A stretch of DNA of 23,004 nt from Chara braunii (GCA_003427395.1 BFEA01000234.1:135475-158478); one strand, 5' to 3'; shown: positions 8,916 to 18,110, counted from the stretch's first letter. Translations and numbers: made by a program. The notes: generated by a model not told the origin, from the letters alone.

Positions 8916-11831
8916 ATGGACTCGGGGAAGCACAGATTGTTTGCGCGGAATTTCAGCATCGTGCTCCTGATTACTAGTGCAGTCCCGTGGCGAAGCAAGG
9001 AAATGCATGCCTATGCTGGTTCCGTAAGGACTGTCAGAGAGTTGAAAGTCTTGGGTGGAGGGACTAATTCAAGCTTCCTGGTGATAGGCGAGAAGGAGCT
9101 GATAAAACATCTTGGCGACGTACTCGCGTAAAGAAGCGACAAATCTTTGGGAGCGAAGTTTTCCATCCAGGACCTTGCCCTGTCTTCAAATGGCAGTGCT
9201 ATCTTTTACGCCGAACAGTGTCAAACGATGGATGCTGTCGGTAGCCAGGTTGTCTCCACAGTGAAGAGGGCAGAACTGCTACCCAATGGAAAGTATAAGA
9301 TTGTCAATTTCACTCCGTCTTGGGACTGGGTCATCAATGGTGTTCTCATCCTTGATGCGAACTACTTGATTGTTGCAGTTGGCGATTGTGTGAACACCGG
9401 ATTTCAGTCGGTAGATGTAAGTACCGGAAAGGCTGCGGTTTTGACCCCCATGGACTGTCCATTGCGAATCGCCAAACATCCGTTACGCCCGTATGTCTTC
9501 GTTTCCGCAGATACGCGCATCTATGGCATGTCCATCAATCCTCCATCCCCACTGACCACAATACCGTCGGTGTCGACCACGAGAAACCTTGCAGGTCCAG
9601 TCTGCGCAGCTCATAACTCTAGCTATATTGGGTACTGCGTTGGCGAAGAACCTGTGAACACACTCACAGATAGTCTTGATCCATCTCGAGTCCGTTTCGA
9701 CTGGCCACTCATAGGAGCACGAGCATTTTCGTCTGATGGCAGGAGCTTGTATGTGGCTGACATGTATAATAACATGATAAGACGGGTGAACACCGTTACG
9801 GGGGCCACAGAAACCATAGCGAGCAATGCTGACGCAGTGGAAGGCGATGGTAGTCCGTCATTTGCAGGCTTCAATGAACCATGTGTTGTGGCCATAACCC
9901 ATGATGGATGCAACCTCTTTGTGGCTGAAAGAAAAGGAGGAGCCATCCGATGGCTGACATTCCAACAACCTCATGGCATTGTACTTGCTGTCAAAACTGT
10001 CGCACTCGTTCGCAAGTCGAATGATTCGCTTGGATCCTTTAGGTCTCTCATCCTTTCCGAGGATGACGACTGCCTCTATGGGGGCACTGATGACGGCCAG
10101 ATTTTCAAGATTGGAGTGAACCATTCCTCTCTCCACCAGTGCGGCGTGTCGCCACCTTCAGCATCTGCCTATGCCAGCTGGCCATTGATGCCTGCGTCTA
10201 GCATGCCGTCCAGTGATGGGTTGGTTCCTAATACTACCGAGCTGATGTCGACATCTCCCTCAAGCATATCACCCGCCACTGTTTCCTCTTCAAGCGAACT
10301 CTTAGCGTCTTCATCTAGCTTGTCATTGTTCCCTTCGTCTACCAGCCCACCTTTAGAACTAGATTCTAGCTCCATACAGGTATCGTCTCCAAGCTCCTCT
10401 TCTTCATCAGCATCTTTGTCCAGCCTACCTTTGGGGTCAGCTTTCAGGCATTCCGATGGTCTTTCGGACTCATCTGGCGTCTCTTTGGCTGACAACTTCC
10501 TTTTGGGGTCATCACCCTCTGCGCCACTGGGTGCGAGCCATGAGAATGGAAGTCCTGGCAAGACATCAGCACTGGTTGTTGGTTTGGCTGTGGGGCTAGC
10601 AGCAGCAGTTGCGGTATCATTTCTGGCAAGCTGCATTGTCGTGTATGTGTTGAAGCAGCGTCGCTGGTCGAATCATGGTAGCAATAAGCAAGTACCAACT
10701 AGTCCAAGTGAAAGGGAGAGCGATAGCAACACTTCTAGATCTTCTTCGACTTCCGCAAACATTTCAAAGAGTGGTATGAAGAAGTTCATGCTCGCAGAAA
10801 TACTGAAAGCGATGCAAGAGGGGCATTGCTTGACTGGAAAGGGTGGAGGATTCGGCGACATTTATAGAGGCTCGATGAAGATGGCAAGTGGAAATGCCAC
10901 CGTAGCCATCAAGGTAATGAGAGGAACATGTGACGAGATCAAGCATAAGCAGTTCATGGCCGAGCTCAACACTATTGGTCAGGTACGACACAAGAACCTT
11001 TGCCAGATTCTGGGTTACTGCATCCAGGACGAGAAATACTTTATTGTCTACCCGTTCATTTCAGGTGGAAGTTTGTATGACCACTTGCACGGTTCATGTG
11101 ACATGGCTGTCACCACGAGTGAGCCCCTGGAACCGGCCCAGAAAACCGCTTCTGCCTCTTAGCGAACCTATCTCTTGACCTGGACGGACCGAATGTCGAT
11201 TACGAAACAAGTAGCAGAGGGCTTGTGTTATCTTCATCATTCCTTGGAGCCTCCGATATTGCACCGTGATGTTAAGAACCGTAACGTGTTTCTTGAGCGA
11301 GTACAAAATGAGAATCGCACTAGCATTCGCGCTCTTTTAACTGACTTTGGGCTTGCCAGGCCTGGCATTGCAGCTGATGACCAGGGGAAGACTTCAACGA
11401 TTGAGGAGACCATACCCACGCTCACACGTTCTGGTACTCCAGGCTATGTGGCTCCAGAGTACGCTAACAGGGCGAGGCTAACAATGAAGAACGATGTGTT
11501 TTCATTTGGGGTCATGCTCATGGAGCTGATTACAGGTCGAAAGACCATAACAGGGATGATGAGGCATGACACGCACGATCACCAAGTGATGCTTTACACT
11601 TGGGCAAGGAAATGGCTGTCTCATGACAGTCTGACTGTCGAGCAGCTGGGAGAGATCATGGATCGGAAGTTAGTGCCTTTGGTGAGAGCTGAGGAGAGGG
11701 AGATGATTCAGAGGGTTGGAAAGCTCGCCTGCCAGTGCACGGATGATCTTCCATCCAATAGGCCTCTCATGCAAGAAGTAGTACAGCAGCTATTGATGAT
11801 CGAGCAAGATCGCAACTCCACCTTGCAGTGA
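8916..11831 (+). CDS. Receptor-like protein kinase with NHL/beta-propeller ectodomain (two internal stops or short introns)
   Basis: One reading frame of 971 codons from ATG 8916 to TGA 11829. Numbering all codons: a signal-peptide-like start (basic residues then FSIVLLITSAVP, 13-24); a beta-propeller/NHL-like ectodomain (about 56-410, with GRSLYVADMYNNMIRRV and GCNLFVAERKGGAIRWL blades); a Ser/Pro-rich stalk (410-545); a transmembrane helix (551-580) followed by KQRRW; a Ser-rich juxtamembrane region; and a kinase domain (about 640-955). Kinase landmarks are intact: GKGGGFGDIY, catalytic-type Lys 666 in VAIKV, Glu 683, HRDVKNRN (Asp 785), DFG (Asp 810), APE (Glu 848), an FSFGVMLMEL helix and NRPLM. 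It should therefore be an active RD-type Ser/Thr kinase of the plant RLK/Pelle class, spanning the plasma membrane. Two in-frame stops, TAA 9129 and TAG 11160, interrupt it. A 90-nt GT-AG interval (9081-9170) removes the first and gives a better blade sequence; a 54-nt one (11109-11162) can remove the second. Otherwise it is a recent pseudogene. The ligand is unknown. Confidence 0.85.
9081..9170 (+). other. Probable 90-nt intron in the receptor-kinase gene
   Basis: Donor CTG|GTGATAG at 9081 and acceptor TTTTCCATCCAG|GAC ending at 9170. The length is 30 codons, phase 0, so the frame is kept and the TAA at 9129 is removed. The joined reading is SSFL followed by DLALSSNGSAIFY, a typical start of a propeller blade. 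This is inference from splice-site consensus and protein fit only. Confidence 0.55.
11109..11162 (+). other. Possible 54-nt intron covering the kinase-domain stop
   Basis: The acceptor CTGCCTCTTAG|CGA (ending 11162) is good. The only donor that preserves the frame is a weak GTCACC at 11109. Removing it shortens the unusually long loop between DHLHG and LTWTDRM toward the length normal for plant RLKs. A stronger-looking GTGAGC donor at 11119 would give 44 nt and break the frame. A true nonsense mutation (CAG to TAG) is the alternative. Confidence 0.35.
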
Positions 11832-12552
11832 GTAGCAGGACTATCAGTGTCTAATATCACCATAATAATTGTAGTAAGCACTTGAGATCTGGGCTAAGAA
11901 CCTGCCCAGGTGGTGGGCAGGGGAGGACCCACCTAGGGAAACCGGGTGGGTCGAAAAGGAGGCAAGACTTAAAAAAAGAAAACAATTTTACGCAGGTTTG
12001 GACTGTGCTTGACCTGAGCAGTTTGAATCCAGCCTTTCTTTGGACTTGGCGATGCATCAGCAAGGGAGGTTTGGGGGGTGTCACCTCACTATAAACAGAC
12101 TTTATATGGGCTCAAAGGGGGTATGTCTTTATCTTTATCTCGAATTGGGATGTTATTTGAACTTATTTCAGTAATTTTACACAACATTATTTTATTTAAT
12201 TTTTTTTGGATAATTTTATTTTTTATTTTCAGATATATTATGCGTTGGGAGTGTACGGGACCATGTCCAAGACTCGCCCAAGTGGGTACCCTGGCAATCC
12301 CCCCCAAGGTGGGCCACGGTCCAAGTGGAAACTCACCGACATGAGTTCGTAAGCTCTTTTGGTCCTATTCATAAGAAATAGACAGATATCGGGGCGAGAC
12401 CCTGCTGCTTCCGCGAGTCCAGTGGGTTTTCTAGCATCATTCTACACGACCTTTCACACTACGGCATGCTGGGGGGTGCCCGAGGGGTTGCTCTGCAAAC
12501 GTATTTTTTACTAAATTTTGGTGTTTTTCAATAATTATGACATTTTGTTCTT
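11832..12552. other. Downstream region of the receptor-kinase gene; paired hairpins
   Basis: No gene seen. Two adjacent GC-rich hairpins lie just after the coding end: CCTGCCCA/TGGGCAGG (11901-11908/11914-11921) and GACCCAC/GTGGGTC (11926-11932/11946-11952). From about 12120 the sequence is AT-rich. Confidence 0.5.
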
Positions 12553-12714
12553 AGGGGTAACTAGGGCGCAGTCACGAAAGCAGTTTCTAATGTATTTCAA
12601 ACTGCATTTTTTAATTCCAGTCCCATCGGAAGTTTACTATGCAGTAGAAACTCCGCTTTGCAGAAAAGTCGCACCGCCGAGTTTGAAACTGCAGTTCAGT
12701 CCGGCAGGTGCCGT

Positions 12715-12739
12715 TTTTTTTTTTTTTTTTTTTTTTTTT
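12715..12739. repeat. Poly-T run
   Basis: About 25 consecutive T at the inner edge of the left arm of the foldback element, immediately before the minisatellite. Confidence 0.9.
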
Positions 12740-12740
12740 A

Positions 12741-12940
12741 ATCTCGGTCGTGGCCAATCTGGGGTGTGGAAAAGACATCTCGGCTGTGGCCAATCTGGGG
12801 TGTGGCCGAGACATCTCGGTCGTGGTCAATCTGGGGTGTGGCCGAGACGAGACATCTCGGTCGTGGCCAATCTGGGGTGTGGCCGAGACATCTTGGTCAT
12901 GGTGAATCTAGGGTGTGGCCGAGACATCTCGGTCGTGGCC
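12741..12940. repeat. 36-bp minisatellite, 5 units plus a partial
   Basis: The unit begins ATCTCGGTCGTGGCCAATCT and continues GGGGTGTGGCCGAGAC. Unit starts are at 12741, 12777, 12813, 12854, 12890 and 12926, a period of 36 except for a 5-bp GAGAC insertion in the third unit. The outer units are the most diverged (GAAAAGAC in the first, ATCTTGGTCATGGTGAATCT in the fifth). Because 36 is divisible by three, open readings cross it, but no coding role is supported. Confidence 0.9.
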
Positions 12941-13187
12941 TGACCATGGAGCTGGTTTTTTTTTTCCTTCCCTCCGCGCCGCGAGGCACGCCCAACCAAA
13001 AAAGAAACAAACAAACAACAAAAAAACGGCTACCTGCCTGATTGAGCTGCAGTTTCAAACTCCACAGTGCGACTTTTCTGCAAAGCGGAGTTTCAACTGC
13101 ATGGTAAACTTCCGACAGATTGAATTAAAAAACACAGATTGAAATGCATTTAGAAACTGCTTTCGTGACTGCACCCTACTTACCCCT

Positions 13188-13941
13188 TTTCATTTTTCTT
13201 TTTTTCCTAGTCCTTGGCTACCTACCGGGCATTCCTTGCCTAACTGCACCATGTTAATTTTTTCCAAGGGTCCGTTGTTTTTTAGATGCACAAAAGTTAA
13301 AAAATTGTGTCGTTTTGATCTATTTTGTTAAAATTTTAAGCCGCTTCGTTTGTCACGGTGAGGAGATTTATGTCACAATGCCTCACAAAAATACCATATT
13401 TTGCATTAAGCGCCCATTTCATAGCAACTTTCTGCAATATTTTGTCAAATGTAAAAAAAAGCAGTGAACTTCCCACAATGCATAACCTAATTTTGATGAC
13501 TATACTATGCCAAATACAAAATGACCATTGCATTTTAAATACTCTTGCGCCATGCGCCTGGGTTGGATACATTGTCTTTTATAATATCTCAAAACCCCAA
13601 TAAAATAAAAATGATACCTTAAACAATAGATTATCACATCAAAATGACCATTTATTTTTAAAACTTTCGCACAAAACACTAAAGTAGTAAAGTTTGTCCT
13701 TTGTCGAGTTTCCACTTCTATATAACCAAAATAGCAAAAAAAAAAAAAAAAAAAGTATAGATATAATTTAACATAATTGAGACTATCACCGTGTTCAAAC
13801 AACTGAAGAACATCCATAACTGTTATGAGCTAAAAAGTTTAAAACATTTATGTCAGTCTGTTGCTGAATCTTGGATCATACTTTTCGAACTATAATGCAT
13901 TCTCCTGTAAACTGTCGAATCTTCCCAAATTGTTGTCTTAT
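13188..13941. other. AT-rich region without a recognised gene
   Basis: An A18-20 run lies at about 13737-13755. A weak, diverged direct repeat is visible around AAAATGACCATT at 13518 and 13639. Open readings here are short and without recognisable domains. Confidence 0.5.
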
Positions 13942-15590
13942 TCATTCCGTGTACTGTGGGGTTCCTATACTTTTCATGTGAAATGTGTCATCCACATACT
14001 TCTCACACAATGCTTGCATCAGGACAAAGAATTTGTCTACCGTATACACATCAGACCCGTTCAGTTTGCGAGGCAACAAACTAGCGTTAACTTCGATGTG
14101 TGTGCGGGTGTGATAAAATATTATGAATCTTATTTTAGCTACCTCGAAAATAAAAAACTTAACCAACATTGTAAGTAATGCGAACACATATCTGTTTTTT
14201 TTTAGACTGTCGCAGTTATTTATTTGCACTCGTAACAATGGTTAAAGTTCTCCTTTGCACGTTTGCATGTCACTCAACACTTTGGCTATTGAGGTACCGA
14301 AATTTGAATTGTATGATACATAAGGAAACCGCATATGGATATTGGACAATGAGGAACAATTTCCTTCTATGTGCTATTGAGCGATGAGGTTTGTTTTTAT
14401 CTTTATGTTGTTCGACATTTCCTTACACAAACATCGGCGTGCTATATGGGGACTCATCTTATCTATAATTATACACAAACTATCATTCTTCTTAAATTGA
14501 GACTCGTTCGACTATACATTGTAAAGCTTGCGGTGAAATTTTTGTAGATCTATGAATTTCTTGTGTTTGAAAACCAGTTCACATCGCGTCTCAAAGAGGG
14601 CTCCCTCGATGAGGATAGAGATTTTGACGCACTCATTGCACTTTGCGTGATCAGTAAATCGGGTATGTCGAACATACAAGAAACGTCTCTACATATCTTG
14701 CAAAAAAATTGGTAAGATGTGCAAGACACATCTTGTTTTCGTAGTCTTCGTTTGATGCTCTCGTACACATGTTTCTTGTAGTCGTATTCAGAGGAGGTTC
14801 GAATACGGTTCCTAATTTCGAAATATGGCCCCATCTTTGTCTGATCTGACATCTGGTCAGACTGACGCAAAATAATATTTTCGAACGCGGACCAGGTTAT
14901 TGCATACTTCGCGCCATTCACAGTCATCCAAGGACGACACTCGTTAGCATGAGTTGCATCGACTATTCCATTCATCGAAGTTATTTGTTGTAGCTTCAAT
15001 AAGTATTACGTCAAGGTGACGCACACGCGATGCATTTTTACAATAGGTTTCATAATAGATTTTCGATCCATGAGGAATATAAAGTTTTGTAGCAGCTTTA
15101 CAATCCATCACTTTCCTTTGTTCCCCCCTCTAAGCAATTTGTACTCGCTTCTACATTTTTTGACCTCCTTTATTCTCATTCTACAAGATACACCAATAAG
15201 TCTTCTAAACCAGTGTCACACTTTTGCACCTATGTTCGAAAGTGTATCCTTTCTTCCCTTGTCAACAAAGCAAGGACGACCTTATCCATGTTGACATTCG
15301 ATAGATGTTTCTTTGAGTCATAAAATTGGAACTCTCCATCACCAGTTTGCGACATAAAGAATTCAATGTATAATTTGTCACACACATCGCTGAACATTGA
15401 CACGTTAAGTACATGGACATTCACACAAAATGGTTGTAGCACTGATGAAAACGATAGGCGTCGCGTTATTGATAGTGTCATCAAGGCACAAATAGTGGAC
15501 AATGTTGTTGGCCGACCCCGGTTGTCAGTATGCAACCACGTATCATTTATGCGTGTTGTCCACAGATTGCGCCCAAGGTCGGCGCTCAGA
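13942..15590 (-). pseudogene. Decayed transposase-like gene resembling DUF7869-type proteins
   Basis: Reading the minus strand from about 15590 down, segments in N-to-C order match a family I know from eukaryotic transposon-derived proteins: an unassigned N-terminal part (to about 15230, with GDGEFQFYDSKKHL); YDYKKHVYESIKRRLRKQDV (near 14760); after a frameshift, RHTRFTDHAKCNECVKI and FKHKKFIDLQKFHRKLYNV (14680-14520), a Cys-x2-Cys site followed by a basic helix; IIIDKMSP (near 14463), where the family has an IIDxMD acidic motif; and VQINNCDSLKKNRYVFALL then FYHTRTHIEV (14229-14090), where the family has QxDN..ENKN and GHTHEDID. Stops of all three kinds and several shifts separate the segments, and key acidic residues are changed (DN to NN, GHTHED to YHTRTH), so it is dead. 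The C-terminal stop is a TGA at 13942-13944. The family name is given from memory; the motif order is what I see. Confidence 0.6.
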
Positions 15591-16033
15591 GGGTGTTAAA
15601 GGTGCCGAAGGCGATCAACTCTCGTAAGGAAAGGCAACCTGAGTGAGCCTTGGCGTAAATGAAAGTTGAATCGATGGTTGCGAAGCGTGATGGCAACTAC
15701 CATTTTTGCTATCTATTATGACATCTGCAAACAACCTCAAAACCCGACAAGATCACGCAAAACAGCAAATTGTTGTCGTTGCATTGTGAGATTCCAACCA
15801 TGTTGGCACTCAGGGCTATGGAATTATGAGAATTCAAGGATAGGGGTGCATTTTATGAAGGGTTTTGTCTTTTAGTTAAAAGTTAGAAGGGTCCATAGAT
15901 GTTTAGATGGTCCCCATTCAAGGTGTGTGACCACGATGGGGCACTTCTATAAGGAGGAAAGACTTCGAAGGGGATCGACATGAAGGAGGTGCATCCACTA
16001 GGGTGTTGAGAGTGTGTGTGGTGCGAGACACCA
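15591..16033. other. No recognisable gene
   Basis: Mixed-composition sequence with only a short open reading at 15666-15875 that resembles nothing I know. Confidence 0.5.
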
Positions 16034-16198
16034 TCACAATGACAAGGAGTCCTCTTTTTCTACTTCCTCCTCCTCCTCCTCGCCCTCCCCCTCATCGTCC
16101 ATCACTGCATCGTCGGCCTCCTCCTCCTCCTCATCCATGACCTTCTCACCATCATTGTCCACGTGGTTGTCTCCCCTCCCCTTGCCTTTTTGTTTTTT
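16034..16198 (-). pseudogene. Acidic-repeat reading frame, left palindrome arm
   Basis: On the minus strand a frame without an ATG runs from about 16198 to TGA 16034-16036. It reads KGKGEGDNHVDNDGEKVMDE, then a Glu-rich run, ADDAVMDDEGEGEEEEEEV and EKEDSLSL. It is homologous at the protein level to the frame starting at 16351 on the plus strand. With no start codon it is a fragment or an exon; function unknown. Confidence 0.45.
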
Positions 16199-16480
16199 TT
16201 AATCAATCAATCATAACAATCCAACGTATTTATTGGATGTCATTGATTCAAGATCTGATTCGAATTGGATCTTGAATCAATCAAGATGCAATTGAAAGGT
16301 TGGATTTCTTTCCATCTTCGATTGATTGATTAATTGATTGATGGATTTAAAAAAACGAGGGGGAGAGGGACGACCACGTCGACCATGAAGGCGAGAAAGT
16401 TGTGGACGACGAGGAGGAAGAAGAAGAGGAGGAGGAGGAGGAAAAGGATAACGAGGAAGATAAGGAGGAGGATGAGGGGG
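16034..16480. repeat. Large imperfect palindrome (inverted duplication)
   Basis: The centre is a perfect 14-bp inverted repeat, ATTGATTCAAGATC (16242-16255) and GATCTTGAATCAAT (16268-16281), with a 12-nt spacer that itself contains ATTCGAAT. Outward, AATCCAAC (about 16219) pairs with GTTGGATT (about 16309), the AATCAATCAATCA run (16201-16213) pairs with GATTGATTGATTAATTGATT (16320-16339), and the CT-rich arm at 16040-16200 pairs with the GA-rich arm at 16351-16480. The arms are well over 100 bp each and diverged. Confidence 0.75.
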
Positions 16481-17381
16481 GCATGTCGATGGAGGACAAG
16501 TAGGAGGATGACGGGGTCGAGAAGGGGGAGGAGGAGGAGGGAGCCAAAGCAATAGCGGAGGTAGAACAGGACTAAGAGGAAGAACAAGAAGAGGAGGAGG
16601 AGGAGGAAAAGGATAACGAGGAAGATAAGGAGGAGGATGAGGGGGGCATGTCGATGGAGGACAAGTAGGAGGATGACGGGGTCGAGAAGGGGGAGGAGGA
16701 GGAGGGAGCCAAAGCAATAGCGGAGGTAGAACAGGACTAAGAGGAAGAACAAGAAGAGGAGGAGGAGGAGGAAGAAGAAGAAGAAGAAGAGGCAGAGGAG
16801 GAGGAAAAGGCGGCCGCGGGAATGGAGGAGGACGAAAAAGAAGAGAAGGACGAGGAGGAGCAGGAATAGGAGGGGATTACAGTGATGGAGGACAACAAAG
16901 AGGAAAAACAAGAGGAGAAGGAGGAGGACGACAATGACGAGGAGGCCACGATTATGGAGGAGTAGGAGGAGGAGACAGTCACTCTGAAGGAGGAGAAGGG
17001 GGCCGCAACAATTGAGAAGGATGGGAAGGAGGAGGAGGAGCCGGCCGCAGCGATGAAGGAGGAGGAAGAGGAAGAAGAAGAGGAAGAGGAGGTGGCAGAG
17101 AACGCGAGAAGGAGGACGCTGATGAGGGGGCCGCGGAGATGGAGGAGGAAGAGGAGGAGGAGGAGGAGGAGGAGGAGGAGGAGGTGGACAAGGAAGAGGA
17201 GGAGGAGAAGGAGGACGAAGAAAAGGAGGAGGAGAAGGAGGACGAAGAAAAGGACGAGGAGGAAGAGAAGGAAGAGAACGAGGAGGAGAAGGAGGAGGAG
17301 GAAAAGGAAAAGGAGGAAATGGCAGAAAAGGAGGCGGAGGAGGAAGAGGAGGGGCACGGCGAGGAGAAAGGAGAAGCATGA
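16351..17381 (+). pseudogene. Acidic (Glu/Asp-rich) repeat frame, right palindrome arm
   Basis: The frame opens after TAA 16348 with KNEGERDDHVDHEGEKVVDD and continues as an almost pure Glu/Asp/Lys sequence. Stops are TAG 16501, TAA 16573, TAG 16666, TAA 16738, TAG 16867 and TAG 16963, all where one change from GAG, AAG, GAA or CAG would give them. Near 17100 an indel moves the acidic reading to another frame (17139-17381) that ends EGHGEEKGEA at TGA. Seven or eight loosely spaced units share the pattern G-A-A-x-[MI]-E-[ED] (for example GMSMED, AAAGMEED, GITVMED, ATIMEE, AAAMKEE, GAAEMEE). It may descend from an acidic, disordered protein or be a GA-rich minisatellite that happens to read this way. 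The complementary Pro/Leu reading is a shadow. Confidence 0.4.
16421..16773. repeat. 165-bp perfect tandem duplication
   Basis: Positions 16421-16585 and 16586-16750 appear identical base for base, and identity continues about 23 bp into a third unit before diverging at about 16773. 165 bp is 55 codons, so the duplication keeps the acidic frame and copies its TAG and TAA stops as well. The lack of any difference implies a recent event, or an assembly artefact in low-complexity DNA. Confidence 0.85.
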
Positions 17382-17395
17382 GGAGGAGGAAGAGG
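16774..17395. repeat. GAG/GAA-rich low-complexity tract
   Basis: Almost entirely purine on the plus strand. It is punctuated by GC-rich GGCCGC blocks about every 45-70 bp (near 16812, 17002, 17043, 17129), each followed by an ATGGAGGA-like sequence. Confidence 0.9.
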
Positions 17396-18110
17396 GAAGG
17401 ACGGAGACTCATCTGGCGCGGGCCGGCGATGGCACGTGGGTTGCTGGCATCGACCTCGGAGTTCGGCAATGGCAACGCCATAATCAGTCGACGAGGTGGG
17501 GCAAAGTCGCACGTGGGGGACGGTCGTGCCCCAATCGGCACTCGGATTTGAAAATGGCCCCATCTGGGTCGTTCATCTCACTGATCTGGCAGCTCAGATT
17601 GCACCATTTTCTCTTTTCCAGTTTGGAGGCCCTACCAACCTCCCAAAAAAAAAATCATCCCCCCACCCCGCTTTCGAGCACCCCGCGCCCAACCCCTGTG
17701 GCCCCAAAAGGTGAACCCCTCCCGCATTTTTTCCTATCCTTGGACGTCGCCCCCCCGGCGGACGGTCGGGCTGGTTGTCCGACCGAACATCCCGGATGGT
17801 CGGGGGGGTCCCAGAGGTCAGATTCCGTAACGATGAAAAGAACACAAAAAAAATAGTGTTTGCAACAGCAAATAGGTGACCTGCAGTTGTTACAGCCCCT
17901 TTTGTTGATAACAGAGGAGCAGCAAATAGTGGACCTATCGGGAGACCTTAGCCCTTAGGCCAATCCTAATCTCCTATTACATCAGTAACTACAAGAGGAA
18001 TAGTTACATGTTCCACAGTTGCAGTTACTGATGCATTAGTAGATATAGTCTGCGTCTGTAGAACAGTTCTCTACTGTTGTGCATTCTCTATCCATCCTGC
18101 GTTGCCACTT
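17396..18110. other. No recognised gene; GC-rich then mixed sequence
   Basis: 17400-17850 is GC-rich with C-runs and a small hairpin CGGTCGG/CCGACCG (17763-17769/17779-17785). 17860-18080 contains a perfect 10-bp inverted repeat ATCAGTAACT/AGTTACTGAT (17981-17990/18023-18032). Open readings through this part carry arginine- or proline-rich compositional bias and no domain. Confidence 0.5.

Larger units (their letters stand above)
12553..13187. mobile_element. Foldback-type element with long inverted arms
   Basis: The left arm from 12553 (AGGGGTAACTAGGGCGCAGT) to about 12716 is repeated in inverse orientation at about 13023-13187, ending CTACTTACCCCT. By eye the arms are roughly 85-90% identical over about 165 bp, sharing blocks such as CAGTCACGAAAGCAGTTTCT, CGGAAGTTTAC and CTCCGCTTTGCAGAAAAGTC. 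The core holds poly-T, a 36-bp minisatellite and a second T/A-rich block. There is no transposase. Long arms around a short tandem repeat core are typical of foldback or MITE-like elements mobilised in trans. A target-site duplication is not obvious; both flanks are T-rich. Confidence 0.8.

Noticed and set aside
12518-13041. Open readings with a repeated GQSGVWPRHLGR-like peptide
   Set aside because: They arise because the 36-bp minisatellite is divisible by three. They start in non-coding arms of the foldback element and run through poly-T.
16330-17541. Long minus-strand open reading rich in Pro and Leu (about 400 codons)
   Set aside because: It is the complement of the GAG/GAA tract. Its composition is fully dictated by the repeat, and no domain or start context supports it.
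8916-17856. A nuclear code in which TAA and TAG encode Gln (as in some ulvophyte algae), suggested because the receptor kinase and the acidic frame are interrupted only by TAA/TAG
   Set aside because: The kinase stops can be explained by introns, the purine-rich tract is expected to make TAG from GAG, AAG or CAG, and the transposase and LINE relics contain TAA, TAG and TGA alike. RLK-type kinases also point to streptophytes, which use the standard code.
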